From the NCBI RefSeq assembly GCF_031010175.1, contig NZ_JAUAMB010000014.1, positions 56,217 through 120,216 of the forward strand: 64,000 nt of DNA. Direction: 5' to 3'. Under the pieces are notes generated by a model. That model was not told the origin of the DNA, searched no databases, and saw only the letters and a program-made list of their open reading frames with translations. Source of the stretch: Halomonas sp. SpR1. GTDB lineage: Bacteria; Pseudomonadota; Gammaproteobacteria; Pseudomonadales; Halomonadaceae. The position numbers were made by a program, and so were the translations under genes. Below, one piece after another: positions 29,816 through 39,365 of the stretch. Each line of letters opens with the position of its first letter. Positions within the stretch are counted from its first letter, which is position 1.

Positions 29816-30222
29816 TAATTGCGCCCCTGTGTTGTTTGTGCCACAACGCGTTGGTTAACCCAACCATTAGGTGTTTTACAGACGAGTGCCGGACGCGCAT
29901 TGTTCGAATCAACCGCTACCACTGTTAGTTTGCGACACTCACGACCACTCGCGGCAAGGTAAGCGGCATCAGCCACAACCTCGACATTATTACCCCATGG
30001 GCTTTCGGGTACATTCATCACAGCACCTGCGGGTGCCTGGGTTAAAAAGCCATTGAGATTGTCGTCTTGCAGCAAGGTGGCTGGGTCGTTATTCAATACA
30101 TATTGTGCTTCTTGCTGAGCTGAGCTGGCGGGGTACGAGGCACAACCACTGACCACGACTAGGCTCAGCGCTGCCAGCAGCATGCGTGCTGGAGAGACCA
30201 CTGAACGTTGAGATATCGACAT
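29815..30222 (-). CDS. Predicted lipoprotein at the head of the polysaccharide operon
   Basis: 135 aa from the ATG at 30222 (MSISQRS...), with GGAA eight bases upstream; a TTG 12 bases earlier is unlikely. A hydrophobic signal ends in the lipobox VVSGC. The mature part ends with GRECRKLTVV and RPALVCKTPNGWV, whose two cysteines could form a disulfide. I do not recognise the family. Overlap with kpsD and position just after an ops motif suggest an outer-membrane accessory of the export channel. Confidence 0.75.
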   Translation of the reverse strand: MSISQRSVVSPARMLLAALSLVVVSGCASYPASSAQQEAQYVLNNDPATLLQDDNLNGFLTQAPAGAVMNVPESPWGNNVEVVADAAYLAASGRECRKLTVVAVDSNNARPALVCKTPNGWVNQRVVAQTTQGRN

Positions 30223-30240
30223 AGTTATTTCCAAATAAAA

Positions 30241-30254
30241 GGCACGCTACCGCC
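30241..30254 (-). promoter_or_regulatory. ops element (RfaH recruitment site)
   Basis: On the minus strand the leader reads GGCGGTAGCGTGCC, matching the core of the ops/JUMPstart element found in leaders of enterobacterial capsule, O-antigen and LPS operons, where RfaH joins paused RNA polymerase and suppresses termination. It sits 18 bases before the first ATG of a gene run of about 24 kb, exactly where such a site is expected. A TATAAT lies at 30260-30265 on the same strand, but no matching -35 is visible and it would put the start point on top of ops, so the real promoter is probably further upstream (30270-30440). Confidence 0.75.
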
Positions 30255-30444
30255 CAGGGATTATATCGGGCGTATTCCCTTGCCCTACTTCTCTGGGTGG
30301 ATGAAAGTGGTTGGCACAAGCGCGAAGCACTTTTGCCAGCGCCCCATTGTAGGGGAATACCGCCAGCGGCTCTACATTGACAACACCTGTACAGCTTATT
30401 CATTCTTCGTGTAAAGATAACTGTCGTTGATAATCCAATAAAAA

Positions 30445-30464
30445 CGGCCTCATTAATGAGGCCG
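30445..30464 (-). terminator. Terminator after the first porin gene
   Basis: Palindrome CGGCCTCATTAATGAGGCCG followed on the minus strand by five T residues, 41 bases past the porin stop codon. Confidence 0.85.
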
Positions 30465-30505
30465 CTGCAATATAAACAAATGATTTTTAATGTATTAGAG
30501 CAACA

Positions 30506-31525
30506 TTAGAAGTGATAGCGTGCGCCAGTCAGCCAATATGTCCTGTCTGCGGTGCTCTCTTTTCGCACGCTTGGCGCATCGCCATCCGCTAGCTCTACGA
30601 ACACATCAAACGCACTGGAAATCTTGTAATAAGCGCCCGCGGCCCATGCATTGCTCTCTTCGCCACTGTCACGGTCTACGTTGTAGTAATCTGCGGTAAA
30701 CGCCCAGGGCCCAGTGGCATAGGTGCCACCCAGACCGACCGTTTCGAAACCACCGCCATAGGTATCGCTGTTGTCTTGGGTTTCAACACCTAAGCGCATT
30801 GTTAGCTGATCAGATAGCGAGTACGCGCCGATAAGGCCATACAGTATTTCGCCGTTACCGCCCCCGCGTACGACGTTTTCAACCGCGCCAAACCCGACTT
30901 TAAACGCCCCCTGCTGGTACTGAACGCCGCCCTGGGCAGCGGTTACATCGCCTTCACTGCTCTGCTCTGCAGCCGTTAATCCGCGCTCACTATAGTGTTT
31001 AACCTGAAGGAAAGAGGTGAAACCACCCAACTCAGGGGTGTAGTAGCCAATTGAATCACCGCGTGACTGTAGCCCGGTTGAGTTGAAGAGCAGACCACGG
31101 TCGAGATAGACATCAAAGGGCGCCGATACAAATTGGTAGTAGAGGCTATCGAAGTTACCTGCTTGCAGTGTGCCGTACTGTTTGCTCGCCAAGCCGATAT
31201 AGCTCTGACGGATCTCATTAAAGCCTTGGTCAGTATTACGCTCATCGCCGGTAAATCGCCACTCTAAGCGACCAAAGGCGTTTAAATCAGATGTAATGGC
31301 ATGGCTCATTCGAAACCCTAGGCGGGAGTAGACATCAACAAATTCCGCGCCGTCATCGATTTTATTGCCAGCGCTATTAAACTCAGGGCCCCCGCCCGCA
31401 ATACCCATGGAAATACGCCCATAAATATCCAGCTTTGTGCCGTCCTGATCATATAACGTTGTGGCTTGAACCGAGGAGATACTCAAAAGGCCAACTACCG
31501 CTACCGCCAACTGCTTCTTCTGCAT
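30506..31525 (-). CDS. Outer-membrane porin (Gram-negative general porin family)
   Basis: 339-aa beta-barrel protein with a signal peptide cleaved after SSVQA and the terminal Phe (ARYHF) used for outer-membrane assembly. TLYDQDGTKLDIYGRI opens the mature chain, and RQSYIGL and GNFDS belong to the constriction region. It is strongly similar to the next porin gene; the pair arose by tandem duplication. It has its own terminator. Confidence 0.9.
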   Translation of the reverse strand: MQKKQLAVAVVGLLSISSVQATTLYDQDGTKLDIYGRISMGIAGGGPEFNSAGNKIDDGAEFVDVYSRLGFRMSHAITSDLNAFGRLEWRFTGDERNTDQGFNEIRQSYIGLASKQYGTLQAGNFDSLYYQFVSAPFDVYLDRGLLFNSTGLQSRGDSIGYYTPELGGFTSFLQVKHYSERGLTAAEQSSEGDVTAAQGGVQYQQGAFKVGFGAVENVVRGGGNGEILYGLIGAYSLSDQLTMRLGVETQDNSDTYGGGFETVGLGGTYATGPWAFTADYYNVDRDSGEESNAWAAGAYYKISSAFDVFVELADGDAPSVRKESTADRTYWLTGARYHF

Positions 31526-31675
31526 TAGAAATAATCCCTTGATACGCTAATATTATTGGCTGCTTTAGCTACTAAGCCGCACAGCCAGATAATGTTATAC
31601 AATATCAAGCTATTATTAAAGAGAAAACGTTCTTATTTGTATTGGGCATTAAAAGGAAAACCGTAAGCCAAAAAA

Positions 31676-31698
31676 AACCGGCCTCTTAGAGGCCGGTT
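31676..31698 (-). terminator. Terminator after the second porin gene
   Basis: Palindrome AACCGGCCTC-TTA-GAGGCCGGTT followed on the minus strand by a run of T residues. It resembles the terminator of the sister porin gene in its GGCCTC core. Confidence 0.9.
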
Positions 31699-31750
31699 CT
31701 ATTTGGTTCTGCTAGGCAGTTACCCTTTAAGCATGGTGTTTAAACCAGGC

Positions 31751-32824
31751 TTAGAAGTGGTAACGAGCGCCTGTCAGCCAGTACATGTCGTCGCCATCGG
31801 CAGTATCAACACCAACGATTTCGTCGTTGTCGAATACGTTTACGCTGATGGACTGCTGGTCAGCTTGCTGAAGCTCTAGGAATACGTCAAAGTTGCTGGA
31901 AACTTTGTAGTAAGAACCCAGGGCCCAAGCAGTGCGGCTGTCGGCATTGTCAGGACTTACGTCGTAGATGTCAGCAGCAAAAGCCCAAGGACCAGTGGTG
32001 AAAGTACCACCTAAGCCCCAAGTGTCAAAACCGCCACCACGAGTGTCGTTGTCGTCACGAGTTTCGTAACCCAGACGCGCAGAGAACTGATCAGTAATGT
32101 CGTAAGAACCGATCAAGCCGTACAGCATTTCAGCGTTACCGCCGCCACGTGCTACGTCTTCAACAAAACCCAGACCAAGGGTCACAGGGCCTTGTGCGTA
32201 ACGAACACCACCTTGCGGTGCGATTACATCGCCTTCAGAGGTCTGCTCAGTTTCAGTCAGGCCACGCTCGCTGTAGTGTTTCAGCTGCAAGAATGCAGTG
32301 AAACCGCTCAGGTCAGGTGTGTAGTAACCGATAGAGTCGCCACGTGACTGCTTCGGGTGACCAGCGAATTCTAGACCACGGTCGATGTAAACATCGAACG
32401 GCAGAGAAACGAACTGGTTATAGAAGCTGTCGAAGTTACCAGCTTGGAAAGTACCGAACTGGTCGCTTTGCAGACCGATGTAGCTCTGACGAACTTCTTT
32501 GAAGCCAGTGTTGCCGTTACCGCTAGGACCGGTACGCTCGTCACCGTCGAAACGCCACTCAACACGACCGAAAGCAGTCAGGTCGCGAGAAACTTCGTGG
32601 CTCATGCGCAGACCAAGACGTGAGTAAACGTCTACGAATTCAGCGTCATTGTCGATTTTTTCGCCGCTGCCGTTGTACTCAGGGCCACCACCAGCGATAC
32701 CCATGGCGATGCGGCCATAGACGTCAAGCTTGGTGCCGTCCTGATCATAAACAGTTGCTGCTTGGGCTGCAGCAGAGGCACCCAGGGCGCCAACGATAGC
32801 AGTCGCTAAAAGTGTCTTTTTCAT
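31751..32824 (-). CDS. Outer-membrane porin, second tandem copy
   Basis: 357 aa; signal peptide to AAAQA, then the same mature start as its neighbour (TVYDQDGTKLDVYGRI) and the same ARYHF end. It carries insertions in loops (ERTGPSGNGNTGF; a long acidic C-terminal loop with DNDEIVGVDTADGDD). AAGGAA precedes the start. Coding bias looks stronger than in the first porin, as expected for an abundant protein. Acidic surface loops fit a halophile. Confidence 0.92.
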   Translation of the reverse strand: MKKTLLATAIVGALGASAAAQAATVYDQDGTKLDVYGRIAMGIAGGGPEYNGSGEKIDNDAEFVDVYSRLGLRMSHEVSRDLTAFGRVEWRFDGDERTGPSGNGNTGFKEVRQSYIGLQSDQFGTFQAGNFDSFYNQFVSLPFDVYIDRGLEFAGHPKQSRGDSIGYYTPDLSGFTAFLQLKHYSERGLTETEQTSEGDVIAPQGGVRYAQGPVTLGLGFVEDVARGGGNAEMLYGLIGSYDITDQFSARLGYETRDDNDTRGGGFDTWGLGGTFTTGPWAFAADIYDVSPDNADSRTAWALGSYYKVSSNFDVFLELQQADQQSISVNVFDNDEIVGVDTADGDDMYWLTGARYHF

Positions 32825-33089
32825 GATGTAAGTTCCTTAACTCGTATACTGTTTCGATCGTTGCTGCTCAGCTCTTAATAAGCTGGCAGTTGGCTTTTGC
32901 GGGCCATGCTCTTTTGCCATCCGCCGGTTTTTTCCCGGTGGTATGCGGCATGTCCTCAACTAAGCCTTGTTATAGTCCAATGCTCGCAGAACAAACTCTA
33001 TACCGGGACTCCAGGGAACGCAATAGAAAAAAACAGTGTTTTCTTACTATTTGTGCTTTTTTATGGAACCCCTGCCTACAGGGTTGGTC

Positions 33090-33899
33090 TCAGCGGCCCT
33101 TAAATTTCTGCTGCAGGTCTAACAATTTGTCTTCCATGCTAAGCGGCTTACGCGGCTCAGCTTTTTCTACTTTAGGCTCTACCTCAGGCGGCTTAGGCCC
33201 CCCTACACGGGGCTTTTTGGCGGCAGGCGACGAGTTAGATTGCACTTTCTTTGGCTGCCCAGCTACTTTTTGATCACCGCGTTTTTGTGACGCATGGAGC
33301 GCCGCTTCTTTATCGACTTTGCCAGCGGGCTGGCCATCCAGATCTACCCGTTCGGCGCCCTCTCGCACTGCTTTTATATAGCGTGGCAGGTTCACGTAGT
33401 TGGCTAAAGCGCGACGAATTAGCTTATTGGGCCACTCTTCACGCTCTGCAAGCTCTTGGTGGATACCTACTTTTAGCGGTTTGGTATGCCCCTTGAAGAA
33501 AGCTTTGGGGTACCGCTCGTACCATTGATTAAGCAGGGCATGCGGAGAAGGTGTCTTGACCGCTTCATTGGTAGCCGATGATTCAGCTTTTTCTTCTGTT
33601 GCTATTGCAGCAGGATCTGTTTTCACAGGAGCCACTTCGGCAGATGCACTCTTTTCAGGCGCCTTGGCGTCGAGAGTTTTTGTGTCGAGTGCCTTTTTGT
33701 CGAAAGCTGCTTCGCTGGGTGTATCAGCTTCTACTACAGTCGTGGGTTCCGAGCTTGGCACGCTTTGCTCTTGGGCGTCTTTCTGCGCTAATTGCTGCTT
33801 TAGCCGCTGGTTTTCTTCACGCAGGGCTTGTAGCTCAGCTTGTGTGCGTTCCAGACGCGCTTCTAAATCATCTAACATGTTAATTAAGCTGGCGGCCAT
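33090..33899 (-). CDS. ProQ/FinO-domain RNA-binding protein
   Basis: 269 aa. The N-terminal helix (3-45) is a coiled coil; a disordered acidic and Ala-rich linker follows. The ProQ/FinO domain starts near 119 (HALLNQWYERYPKAFF, PLKVGIHQELAE, LRRAL-like IRRALANYVN, RYIKAVREGAERVDLDGQPAG). A basic Lys/Pro-rich tail follows. Family members bind structured sRNA and mRNA 3' ends. A clear GGAG precedes the start. Confidence 0.85.
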   Translation of the reverse strand: MAASLINMLDDLEARLERTQAELQALREENQRLKQQLAQKDAQEQSVPSSEPTTVVEADTPSEAAFDKKALDTKTLDAKAPEKSASAEVAPVKTDPAAIATEEKAESSATNEAVKTPSPHALLNQWYERYPKAFFKGHTKPLKVGIHQELAEREEWPNKLIRRALANYVNLPRYIKAVREGAERVDLDGQPAGKVDKEAALHASQKRGDQKVAGQPKKVQSNSSPAAKKPRVGGPKPPEVEPKVEKAEPRKPLSMEDKLLDLQQKFKGR

Positions 33900-33919
33900 A
33901 GCTTTCTCCTTTGCCCTTT

Positions 33920-34459
33920 TCAGTCGGCGATGCGCTCGTAGACCACGAAATCATAGTTTGGCTGCCCTTCTGCTGGCTGCCCCGCTACGCGCTGCACTTC
34001 CTGCCACTCCTTGGGGTCGAAGTCAGGAAACGTTGCGTCGCCTTCTACGTCAATGTCCACTTCCGTTATGTACAACCGTTGGGCATAGGGTAACGCCTGG
34101 CGGTAAATTTCCCCGCCTCCCATTACCATGATCTCTTCTGCTGCCTCTATGGTGGCGTGCTGGTCGGCCAATTCTAGCGCTGCAGGCAGGTCGTGGCACA
34201 CGCGTACGCCTTCGTGGGAAAACTCGGCGTTGCGGGTGACCACGACATTAAGCCGATTGGGCAGCGGCTTGCCAATGGAGGCGTAGGTTTTACGCCCCAT
34301 CACCAGCGGTTTTGCCTGGGTAATACGCTTAAAGAACTTTAAATCTTCGGGCAGGTACCAGGGTAGCTTGCCGTCTACACCAATCACTCGATTTTTAGCC
34401 ATGGCAACGATCATGGCCACTGGCACCAGGGAGTCGAAGGTATCTTTACGCTGGCTCAT
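33920..34459 (-). CDS. folA: Dihydrofolate reductase FolA
   Basis: 179 aa; reduces dihydrofolate with [48 protein letters not shown] and VMGGGEIY are the canonical blocks, with the substrate-binding acidic residue in PEDLKFF. The ATG lies inside the end of thyA (4-base overlap), so the two are translated together, matching their linked roles in dTMP synthesis. Confidence 0.96.
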   Translation of the reverse strand: MSQRKDTFDSLVPVAMIVAMAKNRVIGVDGKLPWYLPEDLKFFKRITQAKPLVMGRKTYASIGKPLPNRLNVVVTRNAEFSHEGVRVCHDLPAALELADQHATIEAAEEIMVMGGGEIYRQALPYAQRLYITEVDIDVEGDATFPDFDPKEWQEVQRVAGQPAEGQPNYDFVVYERIAD

Positions 34460-35274
34460 ACCGCTACCTCGGCTTTGATGTGCGGGTGCGCCTCGTAAGC
34501 GTCAATGTGAATGTCTTCAAAACGGAATTCGAACAGGTCATCTATTTCTGGGTTAAGCACCAGCTTAGGCGCAGCCTTGGGCGTGCGCGACAACTGCTCT
34601 TTGGCCTGGTCAAGGTGATTACTGTACAGGTGTGCATCGCCTAGGGTGTGGATAAATTCGCCCGGCTGCAATCCTGTCACCTGGGCGACCATGGTTAGCA
34701 GCAAGGCGTAGCTGGCGATATTGAATGGCACACCTAAGAAAATATCGGCACTGCGCTGATATAGCTGGCACGACAGTTTTCCATTGGCGACGTAGAACTG
34801 GAACAGGCAGTGGCAAGGCGGGAGCTGCATGTCATCGACCTGGGCCGGATTCCAGGCAGAGACAATCAGGCGGCGCGACTGGGGCGAGGTGCGAATTTGG
34901 TCAAGCACCTTGGCAATTTGGTCAACGCTGCCCCCTTTAGGGTCGGGCCAGCTACGCCATTGGTAGCCGTAAACGGGGCCCAGATCGCCGTTTTCATCCG
35001 CCCACTCGTCCCAGATACGCACGCCGTTCTCTTTTAAATAGGCGATATTGGTGTCGCCTTTCAGGAACCACAGGAGTTCGTGAATGATAGAGCGCAGGTG
35101 GAGTTTTTTGGTGGTCAGCAGCGGAAAACCACGCGATAAGTCGAAGCGCATTTGATGGCCAAACACGGAGCGTGTGCCCACACCTGTGCGGTCATGGCGG
35201 TCAACGCCATGCTCCAAAACGGTTTGCATTAAGTCTAAATAGGGTTGCTCAAGCGCAGGCGTTGGTGCAGTCAC
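34456..35274 (-). CDS. thyA: Thymidylate synthase ThyA
   Basis: 272 aa; methylates dUMP with methylene-tetrahydrofolate. [26 protein letters not shown], nucleophile Cys154 in [11 protein letters not shown], and [21 protein letters not shown] are all present. It is upstream of folA in one operon. lgt, often next to thyA in gammaproteobacteria, lies just beyond an 860-bp repeat block. Confidence 0.96.
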   Translation of the reverse strand: MTAPTPALEQPYLDLMQTVLEHGVDRHDRTGVGTRSVFGHQMRFDLSRGFPLLTTKKLHLRSIIHELLWFLKGDTNIAYLKENGVRIWDEWADENGDLGPVYGYQWRSWPDPKGGSVDQIAKVLDQIRTSPQSRRLIVSAWNPAQVDDMQLPPCHCLFQFYVANGKLSCQLYQRSADIFLGVPFNIASYALLLTMVAQVTGLQPGEFIHTLGDAHLYSNHLDQAKEQLSRTPKAAPKLVLNPEIDDLFEFRFEDIHIDAYEAHPHIKAEVAV

Positions 35275-35363
35275 AGAATTTCCAAATTAACAGGCGATGT
35301 GCGGTTTATTCTAGGCGCCCATAGCTTGCCGGTCTAGCGGTGCCGACCTGTTAGCGTTATCCA

Positions 35364-36111
35364 GTTAACCCCGGCACCGCTTCGCGCTGCTCCCGCGGGT
35401 GCGCCTGAGGCTTACCACGCGCTACTCAATCTCGCATGCACATGAAGCATGGGGATTCCAAGGGAGTGTGCATGTCCACCGAAAGCGAGTGAGTGCACAT
35501 ACCCGTAGCGCGTGGTAACGAGAGCGCGAGTTCAGCGAGTGGTTGAGGCACCCGCGGGAGGCGTCGGAACGACGCCCAGTGGCGCCGCAGCCAACCCCGG
35601 CACCGCTTCGCGCTGCTCCCGCGGGTGCGCCTGAGGCTTACCACGCGCTACTCAATCTCGCGTGCACATGAAAATGGGGATCCCAAGAGAGTGTGCATGT
35701 AACCACACCACCGAAAGCGAGTGGGTGCACATCCTGTAGCGCGTGGTAACGAGAACGCGAGTTCAGCGAGCGATTGAGGCACCCGTGGGAGGCGTCGGAA
35801 CGACGCCCAGTGGCACCGCAGCCAACCCCGGCACCGCTTCGCGCTGCTCCCGCGGGTGCGCCTTAGGCTTACCACGCGCTACTCAATCTCGCGTGCACAT
35901 AAAAATGGGAATCCCAAGAGAGTGTGCATGTAACCACACCACCGAAAGCGAGTGAGTGCACATCCTGTAGCGTGTGGTAACGAGAACGCGAGTTCAGCGA
36001 GCGGTTGAGGCACCCGCGGGAGGCGTCGGAACGACGCCCAGTGGCACCGCAGCCAACCCCGGCACCGCTTCGCGCTGCTCCCGCGGGTGCGCTTCGCTTA
36101 CCACGCGCTAC
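35364..36111 (+). repeat. Long palindromic repeat, cluster F (tandem array, 231-bp period)
   Basis: A right half (35364-35425) is followed by three full copies at 35505-35651, 35736-35882 and 35967-36111. The starts are exactly 231 bases apart. The 85-base spacers are themselves nearly identical (TCAATCTCGCGTGCACATG... to ...GAGTGGGTGCACATCCT). Each copy can fold as an outer 14-bp stem, an inner stem (GCACCCGCGGGAG/CTCCCGCGGGTGC), a GGCGTCG-GAA-CGACGCC hairpin and a hairpin around CGCTTCGCG. The block fills the space between the thyA start and the lgt stop. Confidence 0.93.
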
Positions 36112-36138
36112 GAAAACCTTTGTTTACGGCGTTTAATC

Positions 36139-36933
36139 TTAGGTTGCGATTTTTACATCAACAGGCTGGGAGCGTGACCAGGCAATAATGATGAGGCCCA
36201 GCGCGATCATGGGAAGCGTTAGCAGCATGCCCATGGTGACCCAACCGAAGGCGATGAAACCAATGTGGGCATCGGGCATGCGGACGAATTCGACCATAAA
36301 GCGGAACACGCCGTAGCAGACTAAGAATAGCCCGGATATAAAGCCTCGTGATGTCGGTTTGGCCGATACCCACCAGAGAATGGCGAACAACACGACACCT
36401 TCTAACAAAGCTTCATAAAGCGCTGACGGGTGACGTGGTTCAGGCCCCATGCCAGGAAACGGCATGCCCCAGGGTAGCGAGGTCAAGCGACCCGGTAGCT
36501 CATGATTAATAAAGTTGCCGATTCGCCCGGCACCTAAGCCAATTGGCACTAATGGGGCGATAAAATCAGTGAGGGTTAAAAATGCCAGTTCTTTACGCCG
36601 GGCGAATATCCAGGCGGCAAGCAATACGCCGAGTAGACCGCCATGGAAGCTCATGCCGCCATCCCATACGCGGAAAATCCAGAGTGGATCAGACATCCAC
36701 TGCCCTAGCCCGTAAAACAGCGCATACCCTAGCCGCCCACCGGCGACGACACCGATTGCACAATAGAAGAGTAAATCACCGATGTCGTCATTATTGAGGC
36801 CAATCCGTGATGCACGTCGACAGCCAAGCCACCAAGCTGCAACAAATCCCACTACGTACATCAGGCCATACCAATGAACTTGCAGGGGCCCCAAGGAGAT
36901 AGCCACTGGGTCAATCGTCGGGTAATTAATCAT
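36139..36933 (-). CDS. lgt: Prolipoprotein diacylglyceryl transferase Lgt
   Basis: 264-aa inner-membrane enzyme that attaches diacylglycerol to the lipobox cysteine of prolipoproteins. Seven hydrophobic segments; the Lgt signature [16 protein letters not shown] is intact, as are [14 protein letters not shown] and FRFMVEF. Length is normal. The 3' end borders the repeat array. Confidence 0.96.
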   Translation of the reverse strand: MINYPTIDPVAISLGPLQVHWYGLMYVVGFVAAWWLGCRRASRIGLNNDDIGDLLFYCAIGVVAGGRLGYALFYGLGQWMSDPLWIFRVWDGGMSFHGGLLGVLLAAWIFARRKELAFLTLTDFIAPLVPIGLGAGRIGNFINHELPGRLTSLPWGMPFPGMGPEPRHPSALYEALLEGVVLFAILWWVSAKPTSRGFISGLFLVCYGVFRFMVEFVRMPDAHIGFIAFGWVTMGMLLTLPMIALGLIIIAWSRSQPVDVKIAT

Positions 36934-37086
36934 TTACACTCTCTAATGCTGACCAAAAAAATATTGACGCCTGCTCACGGCAGTTGGCGTGTAGCAATGC
37001 TACTGTCGTCATGCCAGTACGCCGCCGCGAGCAGTACACCAATGTTACGAGTGCAATGATAAGTCTGCTTACTCAGAAAGCCACCT

Positions 37087-38334
37087 TTATCGTTTTTCAG
37101 GCGGCATTGCTTTAATCGCACCAGGAAACCAGTGGGTAATCATATTAAGCAGGGTTTCGGGCTGATACGGCTTGGCGAGCAAGTCGTCCATGCCGGCGGC
37201 TAGGCAGGCATCACGCCCGGCATTGTCGGCGTTGGCCGTTAGCGCGACCAGCACGCTTTGATTGCTGCCACGGTTACGCTCGTACTCGCGCCAGCGTCGG
37301 GTGGTTTCAAGACCGTCCAGGGTGGGCATAAAAATATCCATGAACACCAGATCGAAGCTGGCGTTTTTTTGGCGCTCAAGCGCCTGCTCACCACTACTAA
37401 CGCCCTCTACCTGCAGGCCTTGAGTTTCCAGCATCTGCCGGGCTAGCATCAAATTAACAGGCCCATCGTCGACAACTAATACCCGCAAATTGCGCTGCAA
37501 GGCGGCGGGCGCGCCATCACGTCCCACCTCCGCCATCCCACTACTATTATTTCCAAAACGATTTCCAGAACCTTGCCCCGGGCTTTGCCAATCAGAGTCC
37601 TGTTGAATGAGATTGGTCAATAGTGCGCGTATATCCGATACGTGTTCGTATACTTCCATGACATTTTGCCGACATTTATCGGTAATCTCTTTATTCGCCA
37701 TGGTATCTAAATGGGCTAACAAGTTGTCGGTTTCATGTTGCAGCAGGGTTAGATAGCCTGACTTCAAACGTGACTCTTCCCGCGCCCTTTCCCGGCCCGC
37801 CATCAAATGCTTGAGCTGGCGCTGTTGGTGCTGAAGGTCATCCAGCAGGGTTTGCTCATGCTCCTGTCGGGTGTTCTTGGTGGCGGCATTGGCTACTTGG
37901 GAGCAATGCATGCAGCGTTCAAGACCGGCCAGCACTTCGTTAACGCTGGCCAACCGCTGGAGAGGTAGATGAGATTCGTCGGCGGCATCCGGCGGAGCGC
38001 ATTTATGCTCGGGTAGTGCACGCGCCGCGGTGGTGCAGAGTGCTTGGCTATGCCGTTCCAGTTCGGTGAGTTCTTGCATAAACCGCGCGTCTTTATGCCG
38101 AGCGCGCGTTTTGACTAGCATGAGGAAGACACTGACGTTCAAGCTACTGCCAATGAGCAGGGCTGCCATCAACCACAGGATGGTACTCCAGGAGGCGTTG
38201 CCTGGCGACATCCACCACATCATGGCGCCAACCACCAAACAGAGTATGACTAATGCAGCTTGTACAAGCAGGAGGGGCCACAGCAGAGGCCAAACAATGG
38301 CGTTCCAAAAGTGTTCCCTTTCATAGCGTTGCAT
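37087..38334 (-). CDS. Membrane-anchored receiver protein with a degenerate kinase core
   Basis: 415 aa. Two transmembrane helices (about 14-40 and 52-74), then a coiled-coil region. Residues 188-210 (SRLKSGYLTLLQHETDNLL) resemble a HisKA dimerisation helix with His200 at the phosphoacceptor position, but no HATPase N, G1 or G2 boxes follow. The C-terminal receiver domain (about 284-402) is complete: acidic D289/D290, phospho-acceptor D333 in LVFMDIFMP, T366 and K388. It may be a truncated hybrid kinase that is phosphorylated by another kinase. The partner is unknown. Confidence 0.8.
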   Translation of the reverse strand: MQRYEREHFWNAIVWPLLWPLLLVQAALVILCLVVGAMMWWMSPGNASWSTILWLMAALLIGSSLNVSVFLMLVKTRARHKDARFMQELTELERHSQALCTTAARALPEHKCAPPDAADESHLPLQRLASVNEVLAGLERCMHCSQVANAATKNTRQEHEQTLLDDLQHQQRQLKHLMAGRERAREESRLKSGYLTLLQHETDNLLAHLDTMANKEITDKCRQNVMEVYEHVSDIRALLTNLIQQDSDWQSPGQGSGNRFGNNSSGMAEVGRDGAPAALQRNLRVLVVDDGPVNLMLARQMLETQGLQVEGVSSGEQALERQKNASFDLVFMDIFMPTLDGLETTRRWREYERNRGSNQSVLVALTANADNAGRDACLAAGMDDLLAKPYQPETLLNMITHWFPGAIKAMPPEKR

Positions 38335-38536
38335 GATCTCGCCTTCCTATTGGCCATATGGCCGCTGATAACGTGACCGCTGTTTAAACCCTGGACTGCC
38401 TGCCAGTACTCACACTCAACCTTGTGGTGTTTTATGCTACAAACATGATACTGATGTAAGTGTACGTCTACGCTTCGTTACTGTCATGCTGCTCTTGCGT
38501 TGAACGTTTCCTCCCCTTTCCGCCTTCGAGTTTGTT

Positions 38537-39337
38537 ATGTGCTTAATATCGTTTGCTTGGCAACCCGGCACACCCACACCTTTGCGACTGATGGGTAACC
38601 GTGATGAGTTTTATGCGCGCCCCACCGCGCCGCTGGGTGAGTGGCAAGACCGACCCGACGTTATCGGCGGGCGTGACTTAGAGGCCGGCGGCTCGTGGCT
38701 GGCCGCCAAGCGTGGCGGTGTCGTGGCCGCCTTAACCAACGTACGTGACCTGCAACTTAGCATGCCTGCCGGCGCCCCAAGCCGGGGTGAACTGGTCGCC
38801 AATGCCTTGCAGAGTGGTGATATTGAAGGTTGGCTAACCGCGCTCAATGAGGGCGAGGCACTGCGCTATGCCGGGTTTAATTTACTAGTCGCGACGCCGC
38901 AGCGGCTTTGGCACCTCCACCGGGGCCGAGACCGTTTGACTCTCAGTGAGGTGGCTCCAGGCGTGCATGGCCTGTCCAACGCTGATCTCAACTCACCTTG
39001 GCCAAAACTTTTATACGTTCGCGATGCGCTTGAGCAGAGCTTATTACCTGTAGGCACCTTGAAGGCCTGGCCCAGCGCCGTTCAGTGCGCAATGCAAAAT
39101 CCGCAACAAGCGGCTGACGAGGAGTTGCCGGATACCGGTGTGGGGCTTGAACTGGAGCGCCAGCTCTCGGCGGCGTTTATCGTCGGCGAGCACTACGGCA
39201 CCCGCGCCACCTCATGGCTTACGATGGATAGCCACGGGCAGATTGAAATTACCGAGCAGCGCTTTGGGCCGCTGGGGCGCTTTGATGGTGAGACCACTCT
39301 GGCGCTACCCAGCGACTCGCTTGCATCTACGTCCTAG
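38537..39337 (+). CDS. NRDE (TANGO2-like) family protein
   Basis: 266 aa; MCLISFAW start with Cys2, NRDE at 21-24 and GGSWLAAKRGGVVAALTNVRD define the family, an Ntn-hydrolase-like fold of unclear biochemical role (heme or lipid handling has been proposed for eukaryotic TANGO2). It is a single plus-strand gene between minus-strand neighbours. Confidence 0.88.
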   Translation: MCLISFAWQPGTPTPLRLMGNRDEFYARPTAPLGEWQDRPDVIGGRDLEAGGSWLAAKRGGVVAALTNVRDLQLSMPAGAPSRGELVANALQSGDIEGWLTALNEGEALRYAGFNLLVATPQRLWHLHRGRDRLTLSEVAPGVHGLSNADLNSPWPKLLYVRDALEQSLLPVGTLKAWPSAVQCAMQNPQQAADEELPDTGVGLELERQLSAAFIVGEHYGTRATSWLTMDSHGQIEITEQRFGPLGRFDGETTLALPSDSLASTS

Positions 39338-39365
39338 GCAACGCCCTAAGATCCGTATGAAAAAC

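Noticed and set aside
30260..30265. Perfect TATAAT as the polysaccharide promoter
   Set aside because: No -35 at 16-18 bases, and transcription would start on top of the ops element, which needs an already elongating polymerase.
35364..36111. CRISPR-like regular spacing
   Set aside because: Units are ~147 bp, the spacers are identical to each other, and no cas genes are present; this is a tandem duplication.
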